Source: Pedobacter mucosus
GTDB lineage: Bacteria > Bacteroidota > Bacteroidia > Sphingobacteriales > Sphingobacteriaceae
Direction: 5' to 3'
Assembly (NCBI RefSeq): GCF_022200785.1
Contig: NZ_CP087585.1
Coordinates: 434,001 to 498,000, forward strand
Length of the DNA: 64,000 nt
Shown: one piece after another, positions 1-8,148 of the stretch
Layout of the letters: the number at the start of each line of letters is the position of its first letter
How positions within the stretch are numbered: position 1 is the stretch's first letter
The notes under the pieces: generated by a model
The model's database searches: none
Told to the model about the DNA's origin: nothing
The model's input: the letters and a program-made list of their open reading frames with translations, nothing else
Made by a program: the position numbers and the translations under genes

Positions 1-88
1 TCCATTAAGGTGGACTCCCAAAAATGCAACTCCTTATATTAGGCATCGTCAATATTTAATTCTTCGCAATATGAGAAGGTTAGGACCG

Positions 89-164
89 CTAGATTTTTAA
101 TGTTGAAATGAGTGAGTTTGAATCAATATATAGAACATATGTAATTCACTCATTTAAAATCTAG
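89..164. repeat. Imperfect inverted repeat downstream of the AsmA-like gene
   Basis: The left arm is CTAGATTTT (89-97) plus AAATGAGTGA (106-115). The right arm is TCACTCATTT (146-155) plus AAAATCTAG (156-164). The two pair perfectly except for an 8-base bulge on the left. It lies just past the stop of the minus-strand AsmA-like gene, so it could form an RNA stem at the 3' end of that transcript, but there is no clean T-run. Bases 1-88 show no gene. Confidence 0.5.
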
Positions 165-170
165 TATTAT

Positions 171-2591
171 TTAATCATGATCCTTATTCCACCTGATTTT
201 TATTCCGCCTTTATCATCATCAACCGCTTTCAGGTGTAATACAATGCCTTTCATCCTCGCATCACGCTTTTGTTGTTTATCCAGATTTTCATCACCTTTC
301 GGGTTACGAAGTGGAATATCCATTGAAACATCTGTGCCATTTCCTAAAGCATAAATACCTTTTACATTAAAATTCATAGCACTGGAGTTTATTTGCATTG
401 GTAAAATTTCCACTTTATCACCGCGAATATTAAGCGTACCATCCAGTTTTTTTATTTCAACATTTGATAGATTTCTATTTGCGAAGGCGAACTTCCCAAC
501 TTTAACCATTGGTTCAAAGTTGACTAAAGCGGCATTGCTTAAATTAAAAACAACTTTACCATTTATAGAACGCGGTAGGATTTTTCCTGCTTGAGAAATT
601 CTACCGGATATGTTCACCAAAGAGGATAAATAACCTTTTAAATTTTTATTTGTAATGGTCTTTTGTCCAAAATCATCAAAGGAGTAAAAGAAGTCTTTTA
701 CGCTAACGTGGCTAATTTTCGAATTTAATTTAAAGCTATTTGAGTTGCTTTCTTGAGCAATACTTCCAGTTAACGATAATAATCCGCCAGCATGTGCTAC
801 ACTAATTTTGTTAAAAAAAATGTTTCCTTCACGAAGTGAAATGTCTGCATCAAGATTTTTAGCAATAAAATTATCATAAATCGCCTTGTTAACGGTTAAG
901 TGGATATTCATTTTTGAAACCTCCAACACATTACTTAACTCTTTAGAAACAATTTTTTTGTTTCCAGTTGATTTTGTTTTTTTTGCACTTCTAGGTCCTA
1001 AAAAGGGAAGAAACTCTTTTAAATATAACTGAGGACTATTCATTTTTAGGTTTACTAATATTTTTTCTGGTGCTGTATAATAAAGATTGGCAAAATTAGC
1101 AATCCGACAACTTACATTGAGCTCACTTTTGCCTAATTGGAAATGACCGTTTTCGATTGATAAATCATTTTGATTGAAATTTATATTTAATGCACTTTTA
1201 ACTAAATGTAACTGACGTGGAATGTATAGAATATCAGCATTTGCAATTTGGATTTTTCCTGATACAATTGGTTTAGTGAAACGAAAATTATCAATATCTG
1301 CTTGGCAATATAAACTTAGGTTTGCTGTTCCATTTTTAAACTCAAAATCATTTGTACCCAATGAGTTATTTAAATTTAATAAAGGAAATTGAGATGTTAC
1401 CAAACCAGTAGCAATCGGCCTTGATAAATTGTTCACCATAAAAGTATCAATTTTCAAAGGTGCATTGAAATACTTTGCTGTAAGTTTATAAAATTTGATG
1501 GATGAGTTTTCATCACCAATAATGCCTCCAACGGTATCCTGATTTGTAAATGATCCATCGAAATTACAAGCTGTTAATGTTCCAGCTGGGATTGAAATAA
1601 TATTGTTTCTAACGGTAATACCAACTTTAATTAGTGGATCACCATATTTACCACTGCCATCGTCAATAATATTTCCCCTAACAGTAATCGGTTTTTCAAT
1701 GCCAAACTTTAATAGCTTACTCGAAATATTTGGTGCTAGCAAAAGTGCAACGTCTTTATAAAGAATATTATCAACTGCAATACTGATGGCAAATGCAGAC
1801 GATTTTTCTGCAAGATTAATTTTTGCGCCAATAATAAAAGGGTATTTGCCTATGTTAAGCTGCTTCGGATCAACTGTAATTACTTCTAATTCATTATTGT
1901 AGTGAAATGAAAGCGTACCAGATAAAACTTTATCTTTTAAAAAACTTCCTCTTTTTGTATTAAAAGCAAAGCTTTTAACCAAAGTATTTAGTTTTAAGGT
2001 GCCTGTCCAACCAGAATCTGGATATTCTATTTTTCCTTTGAGTTCGTTAATGGCAAAATTAAAAAGCTTATGTTTTTTCTGATTGTCAACTATAAAGCTA
2101 ACATTATTAAAATCAATTTTTTTAACCTCAAGTGCAGTCGATTTACTTGAAGTTGTATCCGTATTTTTCTTCTTTTTACGGAAAATACTGGTGTTGCTAT
2201 AGCCATTACTATCAGTGTATAAGTAAACGAAAGCATTATTGATGGTGATTTTATTGATGCTAACATTGCCTGCCATTAAAGAAAATAAACTTAAGGAAAC
2301 ATCAATATCTTGGGCTTTTAACAAATCGTGTTTATGTTGGGCAATTAAACTATCATTTAATAATACGCCTTTTAGCGATACCGAAACACCAGGGAAACCT
2401 TTCAAAAGCGTAGGTTCCATGCTAGTAGCTGTTATTCTTCCGTTAAGATTTTTATTTAATTGTTCTAAGATGGAGCTTAAAACTTCCTTTTTATTTCGGT
2501 TAATGTAAAATGTCCCAGCCATCCAAATTAGGATGATTAATATCACAAGTACAGAGAAAATTTTAAGAAGTATTTTAAACCAGCGTGCCAT
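171..2591 (-). CDS. AsmA-like envelope protein, single N-terminal membrane anchor
   Basis: 806 residues. A short basic N-terminus is followed by one hydrophobic segment (about residues 8-28), then a long region rich in beta-strand with few Cys, typical of the AsmA/TamB-like family. The last 100 residues resemble the conserved AsmA C-terminal region. Family members bridge the inner membrane and periplasm and are tied to phospholipid transport and outer-membrane homeostasis; that role here is inferred from the family. The ATG at 2591 directly precedes the membrane anchor. A stretch of Lys/Thr/Ser near residues 138-152 looks like a linker. The gene stands alone, about 100 bp downstream of the YCII-like gene on the same strand. 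Confidence 0.8.
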   Translation of the reverse strand: MARWFKILLKIFSVLVILIILIWMAGTFYINRNKKEVLSSILEQLNKNLNGRITATSMEPTLLKGFPGVSVSLKGVLLNDSLIAQHKHDLLKAQDIDVSLSLFSLMAGNVSINKITINNAFVYLYTDSNGYSNTSIFRKKKKNTDTTSSKSTALEVKKIDFNNVSFIVDNQKKHKLFNFAINELKGKIEYPDSGWTGTLKLNTLVKSFAFNTKRGSFLKDKVLSGTLSFHYNNELEVITVDPKQLNIGKYPFIIGAKINLAEKSSAFAISIAVDNILYKDVALLLAPNISSKLLKFGIEKPITVRGNIIDDGSGKYGDPLIKVGITVRNNIISIPAGTLTACNFDGSFTNQDTVGGIIGDENSSIKFYKLTAKYFNAPLKIDTFMVNNLSRPIATGLVTSQFPLLNLNNSLGTNDFEFKNGTANLSLYCQADIDNFRFTKPIVSGKIQIANADILYIPRQLHLVKSALNINFNQNDLSIENGHFQLGKSELNVSCRIANFANLYYTAPEKILVNLKMNSPQLYLKEFLPFLGPRSAKKTKSTGNKKIVSKELSNVLEVSKMNIHLTVNKAIYDNFIAKNLDADISLREGNIFFNKISVAHAGGLLSLTGSIAQESNSNSFKLNSKISHVSVKDFFYSFDDFGQKTITNKNLKGYLSSLVNISGRISQAGKILPRSINGKVVFNLSNAALVNFEPMVKVGKFAFANRNLSNVEIKKLDGTLNIRGDKVEILPMQINSSAMNFNVKGIYALGNGTDVSMDIPLRNPKGDENLDKQQKRDARMKGIVLHLKAVDDDKGGIKIRWNKDHD

Positions 2592-2695
2592 CTGAGATCG
2601 TTTATGTTATAGCAATATAAGGCTTTTATAGCCTGATTTGTTTTTAACATATCAAAAAAATAACGGATATTTTGAATAGTTTGAGCTATTCAGCC

Positions 2696-2983
2696 TTAAG
2701 AAAGAAGATTTTTTAGGTCTGGATGATGTTGAGAAGTAAGAAATTCAGTGATAGTAAAATCTGCAAGGCGGTGTTTATAAAATGGATCTTCCATTAATAT
2801 TATCTTTAATGCCGCTTCGGATTCTGCCAAGGCCAAAATTATTCCGCCGGTTCTAGGAACTTTTCTGCCTGATGCAACAAAAATATTTTTCTTATAATAC
2901 TTCTTGAGGTATTTAACGTGATCAGCCATATACTTATCAAGCTCATCAAGCGGAACAACATATTTTAAATCGACGACAAACAT
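2696..2983 (-). CDS. YCII-like domain protein
   Basis: 95 residues from the ATG at 2983; an in-frame TTG seven codons upstream is a poorer start because it overlaps the preceding gene. The fold pattern matches the YCII/dimeric alpha-beta barrel family: an N-terminal strand (FVVDLKYVVPLDEL), a helix with an HVKYL motif, a middle GGIILALAE strand, and a C-terminal DPFYKHRLADFTITEF segment. The DPF motif near the end is characteristic. Members are small enzymes or domains of mostly unknown substrate. The gene starts 4 bases after the stop of the upstream gene on the same strand, so the two are probably co-transcribed. Confidence 0.75.
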   Translation of the reverse strand: MFVVDLKYVVPLDELDKYMADHVKYLKKYYKKNIFVASGRKVPRTGGIILALAESEAALKIILMEDPFYKHRLADFTITEFLTSQHHPDLKNLLS

Positions 2984-2987
2984 AGCT

Positions 2988-3467
2988 TTACAAAAGGTGA
3001 GCAAATACGGTTGAATGCCAGCTGTTTTTAAAAGGAACTTCCCATTTTGAATTTAAATCCGCTAAGTTTTGCACCATGTTGTTAAAAACGATCGTTTCTG
3101 GTGTCACCTTTTTAATATTTACAAGGGTTTCAAAATCTTCTTTGCCATTAACAATTACTTCATTATCGATTTTATAAGCAATGTTAAACCGGTTGAAAAG
3201 ATCTACATTAAAATTTTGTTCAATTTCTTTAATTATTCTAACAGAACTATCAATAGAACAGCCAGTTACATTCGCTTGTGCTTCGTCAACTGTAATCATT
3301 ATAAAAAATCCATATCGAATTTCGGCTTTTGCTAGCAATTCATTTCCATGTGCTTTCCACTGACTCGTAAATATCGACAGCATATTAAGTATTTCAGTTT
3401 CTTCTGTTGAAGTAAACTTACGATCGCTTTGGTAGATCCAAACTCTAGATTGTGGAGAAAAACTCAT
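2988..3467 (-). CDS. Conserved Bacteroidota protein of unknown function
   Basis: 159 residues from the ATG at 3467; a TTG two codons earlier is also possible. It begins SFSPQSRVWIYQSDR and continues with a helix containing FTSQWKAHGNEL, a strand FFIMITVDEAQANVTGCS and a single Cys. Relatives in Bacteroidota are commonly labelled 'ABC transporter ATPase', but I see no Walker A, Walker B or ABC signature, so that name should not be used. The small alpha/beta make-up and the absence of any signal peptide suggest a cytosolic protein. It is followed 4 bases later by the YCII-like gene. Function unknown. Confidence 0.7.
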   Translation of the reverse strand: MSFSPQSRVWIYQSDRKFTSTEETEILNMLSIFTSQWKAHGNELLAKAEIRYGFFIMITVDEAQANVTGCSIDSSVRIIKEIEQNFNVDLFNRFNIAYKIDNEVIVNGKEDFETLVNIKKVTPETIVFNNMVQNLADLNSKWEVPFKNSWHSTVFAHLL

Positions 3468-3517
3468 ATACAAATTTATGATTTTAATTAAATTAGAGCT
3501 CCCTAATCATCATCATT

Positions 3518-3988
3518 ATGAAAAAGTTTACATTGTGCTTAAAAACGCTTTTTTTTATAGCGTTATGCATGTTTTTTTTAGCTTTTTCATCACCAGACCC
3601 ATTGGAACAGTACATTGGGTTTTTGCAAAAATCGTTTACAGATCATTATGACAGCAACCAGGAAATTAACCAGGTGAAACGTTATGAATTAAATATTACG
3701 AGTAATGGTTTTTGTCGTTATAAACGCTATTATTTAAGTGGAAAAACAGAATACTTTTCTTTTAAGCTATCAAAGTTTAAAGACCTAGATTATTATGGAG
3801 ATACAAAAACGGGTAAATTATTTCTTTATACAAAAGGTGATGATGTTATTGTTCAGACTTATAGAGATAGGGGTGGGGATGTTGATTCAATGGCTACAAA
3901 AATTATTATCCCAGTGAAAAATTTAGAGCCCGAAGATTTAAATCAAATAAAAGAGAATCTAAACAAAATGAACCAAAAAATTCTTTGA
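3518..3988 (+). CDS. Hypothetical secreted protein
   Basis: 156 residues. The N-terminus MKKFTLCLKTLFFIALCMFF is a hydrophobic signal sequence ending near LAFSSPDP, so the product is probably exported. The mature part is charged and rich in Tyr and Lys (FCRYKRYYLSGKTEYFSF, YYGDTKTGKLFLYTKGDD). I do not recognise a family. It is divergent from the 2988-3467 gene, 50 bases away, and stands alone before the convergent Fe-S gene at 4081. Confidence 0.6.
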   Translation: MKKFTLCLKTLFFIALCMFFLAFSSPDPLEQYIGFLQKSFTDHYDSNQEINQVKRYELNITSNGFCRYKRYYLSGKTEYFSFKLSKFKDLDYYGDTKTGKLFLYTKGDDVIVQTYRDRGGDVDSMATKIIIPVKNLEPEDLNQIKENLNKMNQKIL

Positions 3989-4080
3989 GTTAACTTTTCG
4001 ATGCATAATTTCTCACTTGATAAATATTTAACTAAATTCTAAGCTTATTAAAATTAAAATTTCCTTTAATGGATTAAAAG

Positions 4081-4869
4081 TTATAATCCATTTGCTCTTA
4101 CTGTGATTTCTGCAATATCCAATACTTTAACTTCTTGTTCCTTATCTTTTAGTTTTACGCCATCGCTCAACATCGTCATGCAAAATGGGCACCCTGAAGC
4201 AATAACTTGAGGATTAGTTTCCAGTGCCTCATCAATTCTTTCGATATTGATATCCTTATTACCTTTTTCTGGTTCTTTAAACATTTGTGCGCCACCAGCA
4301 CCACAACAAAGTCCGTTACTTTTGCAACGTTTCATCTCGACAAGTTGGGCATCTAAAACCTCTAAAGCTTTTCGTGGGGCTTCATAAATTCCATTTCCGC
4401 GACCTAAATAACAAGGATCATGATAAGTAATTTTTTTGCCTTTAAAACTTTCTCCACCTTCTGCTTTTAATTTGCCTTCATTGATAAGATCCTGTATCAA
4501 TTGGGTATGATGGATTACGTCATAAGTTCCGCCTAAGCCAGGATATTCGTTCTTTATCGTGTTAAAACAATGTGGGCAACCTGTTACAATTTTTTTAATA
4601 TTATAGCCATTTAACACTTCAATATTCGTTATGGCTTGCATTTGGAATAAAAACTCGTTTCCAGCTCGTTTTGCAGGATCGCCTGTACAGCTTTCTTCTG
4701 TTCCTAAAACTGCGTATTTTACGCCAACATGGTGCAAAATTTTACAAATATCGCGGGTAATTCGTTGTGCTCTTTCGTCATAACTTCCAGCACATCCAAC
4801 CCAAAATAATATTTCTGGTTCTTCTCCTGCAGCCATTAATTCGGCCATTGTAGGGACTTTAAATTCCAT
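4081..4869 (-). CDS. CCG-domain Fe-S protein, HdrB/LldE-like
   Basis: 262 residues with two cysteine-rich CCG-type domains. The first has GCAGSYDERAQ and TGCPHCFNTIKNEYP; the second has DPCYLGRGN, GLCCGAGGAQMF and SGCPFCMTMLSDG. This is the pattern of heterodisulfide reductase subunit B, glycolate oxidase GlcF and lactate-oxidation LldE, which bind Fe-S clusters and pass electrons to or from thiols or quinones. It lies 143 bases downstream of the membrane 4Fe-4S protein at 5013-6308 on the same strand. The pair reads as an HdrB + HdrC-like electron-transfer module. The physiological donor cannot be told from the sequence. Confidence 0.85.
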   Translation of the reverse strand: MEFKVPTMAELMAAGEEPEILFWVGCAGSYDERAQRITRDICKILHHVGVKYAVLGTEESCTGDPAKRAGNEFLFQMQAITNIEVLNGYNIKKIVTGCPHCFNTIKNEYPGLGGTYDVIHHTQLIQDLINEGKLKAEGGESFKGKKITYHDPCYLGRGNGIYEAPRKALEVLDAQLVEMKRCKSNGLCCGAGGAQMFKEPEKGNKDINIERIDEALETNPQVIASGCPFCMTMLSDGVKLKDKEQEVKVLDIAEITVRANGL

Positions 4870-4873
4870 TTTT

Positions 4874-4922
4874 AAGTATTAAATATCTTTTAATAAGTAT
4901 CAAGTATTTAGTATCAAGGCTT
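4874..4922. repeat. Degenerate heptanucleotide tandem repeat
   Basis: The gap between the two Fe-S genes reads as 7-base units: AAGTATT (4874), AAATATC (4881), TTTTAAT, AAGTATC (4895), AAGTATT (4902), TAGTATC (4909), AAGGCTT (4916). Five of the seven share the core ARTATY. It belongs to the set of heptad-period gaps described in the findings. Confidence 0.6.
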
Positions 4923-5012
4923 GGCGTATAAAATATTTTTGGTAGTATTAATTTTTTATTATCAAGACTTGAGGTTGAAAGCAACTAACGATGTATAACT
5001 TAAAGCTCAAAA

Positions 5013-6308
5013 TTACTTTTCATCTGCCCAATTAAAACGATCAGCAGGTGAATATTTCCAAGGTGCCTGATTATTTTCAATATTACCTAACATCGCATTA
5101 ATACTTGCAGGCGCTTGTGATTCTTCCATCACAGCAAAGCGACGCAACTCCATAATTATTTGTAAAGGATCAATATTAATCGGACAAGCTTCAACGCATG
5201 CATTACAACTGGTACATGCCCAAATTTCTTCTCTGGAAATGTAATTATCTAACAACGATTTGCCGTCTTCATGGCCTTCGCCATGTTTATCAATATTTTT
5301 ACCAATTTCAGTAATACGATCGCGAGTGTCCATCATAATCTTCCTCGGAGAAAGAAGTTTACCTGTAATATTTGCAGGACAAACCGAAGTGCATCGACCA
5401 CATTCTGTACAAGTGTAAGCGCTCATTAAGTTTACCCAACTTAAATCAGTTGCATCTTTTGCACCAAATTTTCCAGGTTCGGTTTCTGCAGGTACAAAAG
5501 ATGGATCAAGCATTGCTTTCACTTCATTTGTTACCGATGCCATGTTGGTAAATTCACCTTTTGGTTCCAAATTTGAAAAATAAGTATTAGGAAAAGCAAA
5601 GAGAATATGAAAATGCTTCGAATAAGGAAGGTAATTTAGAAAAGCCAAAATGCCAATAATATGAAACCACCAGGCACTTCGTTCTATTATTATAAGCGCA
5701 TTTTCTGTAGAAGGCAACAGATTTATCAAATATTGACTCATTGGAAATGCACCCGCACTCACATAATGACCAACGCCCAGCATCTGCAATTTTAAATCTG
5801 CAGCATTCATTAATAAGAAGGCTGTCATTAATAATATTTCCGTAATCAAAATATAATTTGCGTCTGATTTTGGCCAGGAAGTCATTTCAACACCTTTAAA
5901 GCGTTTAATATTTAGAACATTTCTTCGGATTAAAAATATTATACAAGCAAGCCACACCGTAAAAGCCAGAATTTCAAAAGAGCCAATTAAGAAATTATAT
6001 AGCCCGCCCAAGCCATGAAAAATTCGGTGTGTACCAAATATTCCATCGATCATGATTTCTAAAACTTCAATATTAATAATCACAAACCCGATGTAAACAA
6101 AAAAGTGAAGAAACGCCGTAATAGGGCGAATAACCATTTTTGATTGACCAAAAGCTACACGCAGCATCGTCATAAGCCTTTTAATGGGTTGATCGTTTCG
6201 ATCTACCGATTTGCCAAGGCGGATATTGCGAATTATTTTACGAAAATTAAATGTAAAAAGCGCAATTGCTGCAATTGTGAAAAGTAAAAAAATGATTTGA
6301 GCCACCAT
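5013..6308 (-). CDS. Membrane 4Fe-4S electron-transfer protein, HdrC/NarI-like
   Basis: 431 residues. The N-terminal half has about five hydrophobic segments (around residues 1-20, 63-85, 105-127, 150-172 and 210-230), with several His (HFFVYIG, FHIIGIL, KHFHILF) that could ligate heme. The C-terminal half carries two 4Fe-4S motifs, CTECGRCTSVCPAN and CTSCNACVEACPIN. This layout matches membrane Fe-S oxidoreductases paired with CCG proteins in Bacteroidota. It probably moves electrons between the quinone pool and the partner encoded by the next gene downstream. ATG at 6308; the gene is first in the pair. Confidence 0.85.
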   Translation of the reverse strand: MVAQIIFLLFTIAAIALFTFNFRKIIRNIRLGKSVDRNDQPIKRLMTMLRVAFGQSKMVIRPITAFLHFFVYIGFVIINIEVLEIMIDGIFGTHRIFHGLGGLYNFLIGSFEILAFTVWLACIIFLIRRNVLNIKRFKGVEMTSWPKSDANYILITEILLMTAFLLMNAADLKLQMLGVGHYVSAGAFPMSQYLINLLPSTENALIIIERSAWWFHIIGILAFLNYLPYSKHFHILFAFPNTYFSNLEPKGEFTNMASVTNEVKAMLDPSFVPAETEPGKFGAKDATDLSWVNLMSAYTCTECGRCTSVCPANITGKLLSPRKIMMDTRDRITEIGKNIDKHGEGHEDGKSLLDNYISREEIWACTSCNACVEACPINIDPLQIIMELRRFAVMEESQAPASINAMLGNIENNQAPWKYSPADRFNWADEK

Positions 6309-6488
6309 GCAAATTTATAGTTTATGCTAAATTAAGATATTTAATTCAAAATAATTGCTATGCATGCATAAAAAATCTACTAAAAATCTTTGTTTGTACT
6401 GATTCTAAGTAAGTTCACTCGTAAAAAAGATTTTAGAAAAATTAATTAATTGATAATCAGTACTACAAAGAATATATTAAAATAAAGT

Positions 6489-6518
6489 TTTGCTTTTAGA
6501 AAAAGAAAGCTACATTTG
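6489..6518 (+). promoter_or_regulatory. Bacteroidota-type promoter of the first tRNA-Phe
   Basis: A TTTG element (6489-6492) and TACATTTG (6511-6518) are 18 bases apart, matching the -33 TTTG and -7 TAnnTTTG consensus of the primary Bacteroidota sigma factor. The tRNA begins 15 bases after the -7 element. The -7 element and the following leader are repeated almost exactly before the second tRNA. Confidence 0.75.
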
Positions 6519-6533
6519 CAATCCCAAACGGAT

Positions 6534-6606
6534 GGTGCCATAGCTCAGTCGGTAGAGCAAAGGACTGAAAATCCTTGTGTCCCTGGTTCGAATCCAGGTG
6601 GCACCA
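6534..6606 (+). tRNA. tRNA-Phe (GAA), copy 1
   Basis: 73 nucleotides. The acceptor stem pairs GGTGCCA (6534-6540) with TGGCACC (6599-6605), with discriminator A at 6606. The anticodon stem AAGGA/TCCTT encloses the loop CTGAAAA, giving anticodon GAA (6567-6569). The T-arm GGTTCGAATCC is standard. The 3' CCA is not encoded. Copy 2 at 6733 has the same sequence. Confidence 0.95.
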
Positions 6607-6611
6607 CTTCC

Positions 6612-6641
6612 AAAAGCCTTTCAGAAATGAAAGGCTTTTTT
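6612..6641 (+). terminator. Rho-independent terminator of tRNA-Phe copy 1
   Basis: AAAAGCCTTTC (6612-6622) pairs with GAAAGGCTTTT (6629-6639) across the 6-base loop AGAAAT and ends in a T-run. It starts 5 bases after the tRNA. Confidence 0.85.
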
Positions 6642-6686
6642 GGTTTTAATGTTTTTAAACTAATCAATAATTTATTTAAATCTGTT

Positions 6687-6717
6687 ATTGTATTTGAAAA
6701 AAAGAATACTACATTTG
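6687..6717 (+). promoter_or_regulatory. Bacteroidota-type promoter of the second tRNA-Phe
   Basis: TACATTTG at 6710-6717 is identical to the -7 element of copy 1. The best -33 candidate is ATTG (6687-6690), 19 bases upstream, which is weaker than the TTTG of copy 1. The leader between -7 and tRNA matches copy 1 with one substitution. Confidence 0.65.
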
Positions 6718-6732
6718 CAATCCTAAACGGAT

Positions 6733-6805
6733 GGTGCCATAGCTCAGTCGGTAGAGCAAAGGACTGAAAATCCTTGTGTCCCTGGTTCGAATCCAGGTGG
6801 CACCA
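6733..6805 (+). tRNA. tRNA-Phe (GAA), copy 2
   Basis: Identical over all 73 nucleotides to copy 1, 199 bases downstream. The anticodon is GAA and no CCA is encoded. It has its own promoter core and terminator, so the duplication covers a whole transcription unit rather than just the tRNA body. Confidence 0.95.
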
Positions 6806-6809
6806 CTTC

Positions 6810-6839
6810 AAAAGCCTTTCAGAAATGAAAGGCTTTTTT
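6810..6839 (+). terminator. Rho-independent terminator of tRNA-Phe copy 2
   Basis: The same stem as after copy 1: AAAAGCCTTTC (6810-6820) with GAAAGGCTTTT (6827-6837), loop AGAAAT, then a T-run. It ends 12 bases before the stop of the convergent photolyase gene. Confidence 0.85.
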
Positions 6840-6850
6840 GGTTATATTAT

Positions 6851-8148
6851 TTAATGTTGAAGCCATAAATTTCTATATTTTTGATCAGGATCATAATCTT
6901 CAGCTTGTTTATCAATATTGAAGTAACGTTTTCCTCTCGGGTCGTTTCCTACGCCAGCAGTGTAAGCCCAATTGCACCAAGTGCTAGCAACATCGTAATC
7001 TATTAACTGCTGTTCAAAATATGCAGCTCCAAAACGCCAATCTAGTTGCAACTCGTTACAAAAATAACTTGCAACATTTTGCCGCCCTCTGTTGCTTAAA
7101 AATCCAGTAAGCTTAATTCTTGCATATTTGCATCAATAAACCTGTTGCCTGTTTCTCCATTAACCCATTTATTAATTTTTGCTTGATCTTGATCTTCTGG
7201 AATCGGAATTAATTTTTTTCGGATACCGTTGAGCTGAAAAAACTTAGCACCATATTTTTTCATCATTAGCCAAAAATAATCTCGCCATAACAATTCAAAA
7301 ACTAACCAATAAGTGGAATCATTTGCACCAAACTGGTTTTCATATTTTTTAATTTGATGATAAATTTCACGTGGAGAAATGCAACCTAAAGCAAGCCAAG
7401 CAGAAAATTTAGAAGAATAATCTGCTCCAATCATTCCATTTCGAGTTTCTTTATAAGTTGATAAATGCTTATCCTGAAAGAAATATTGTTGAAGTCTTTC
7501 ATGCGCCGCAAATGAACCTCCTTTAAAATCAATAACGGATCTCGCATCTTTATTAACATTTTCCAAACCAAGGGAAGCTAAGGAAGGAAGGTTGAAAAGC
7601 AAATTTTTGGGGGTTGAGACTTTTATCGGACGATCAAATATATCTTCAACATTAGAATTGCTTTCCACTTTTTTTCTGAAATCTGTAAATACATTAGGAA
7701 TATTTTCAATTTCAAAAGGTAAATTTTGAGGTTGATATAAGTTATGGGTGTGAGTGATATTGACAACACAATTAAATTTCTTTAATTCGTCTTCCACTAA
7801 AATTTGAGTTCTCAATTCTTCAATACCAACTTCTTCCTCAGTGTAAATAGCGCTAACATTATATTTTCGAACAATCTTCGAAATTTCTATTTCTGGTGCA
7901 CCTTGAAGCACTAATAATCCTGATCCAAGTTTTTCTAATTCTCGATTTAGATCAACTAATGACTCTAATAAAAAAGGTGTTCTAAAATTCCCCGTTTTCT
8001 TGAAACCAAATTCACTTGTTTTATAATGAGCATCGTTAAAGAAATAAATAGGAATTACCTGTGCACTTTCAGCTATTGCTATAGAAATGGTTTCATTATC
8101 GAATAATCTTAAATCAGTTTTAAACCAGATGATGGATGTTTTGATCAT
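6851..8148 (-). pseudogene. DASH-type cryptochrome/photolyase, frameshifted near the 3' end
   Basis: The first 350 residues are a normal DASH-family cryptochrome: an alpha/beta antenna domain starting TSIIWFKTDLRLFDN, then the FAD region (AWLALGCISPREIYHQI, LLWRDYFWLMMKKYG) and [18 protein letters not shown]. It then runs into a stop at 7096-7098. In the next frame the missing C-terminus continues in register ([17 protein letters not shown], then [17 protein letters not shown] and [15 protein letters not shown]) to a stop at 6851. Adding one A to the AA of TTAAGCTT (around 7113 on the plus strand) restores a single 432-residue gene. The lost part holds the conserved N-R-G-R-Q-N motif, so the product is probably non-functional unless this is a sequencing error. 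The start overlaps the upstream photolyase stop by 4 bases. Confidence 0.85.

Noticed and set aside
3471..3478. TAnnTTTG promoter element on the minus strand just before the 2988-3467 gene
   Set aside because: It leaves only three bases before the start codon and has no -33 partner; a similar chance match precedes the 5013-6308 gene. AT-rich DNA gives many such hits.
6516..6811. Two open frames across the tRNA region
   Set aside because: They run through two tRNA genes and their terminators; the apparent repeat in the peptides comes from the tRNA duplication.
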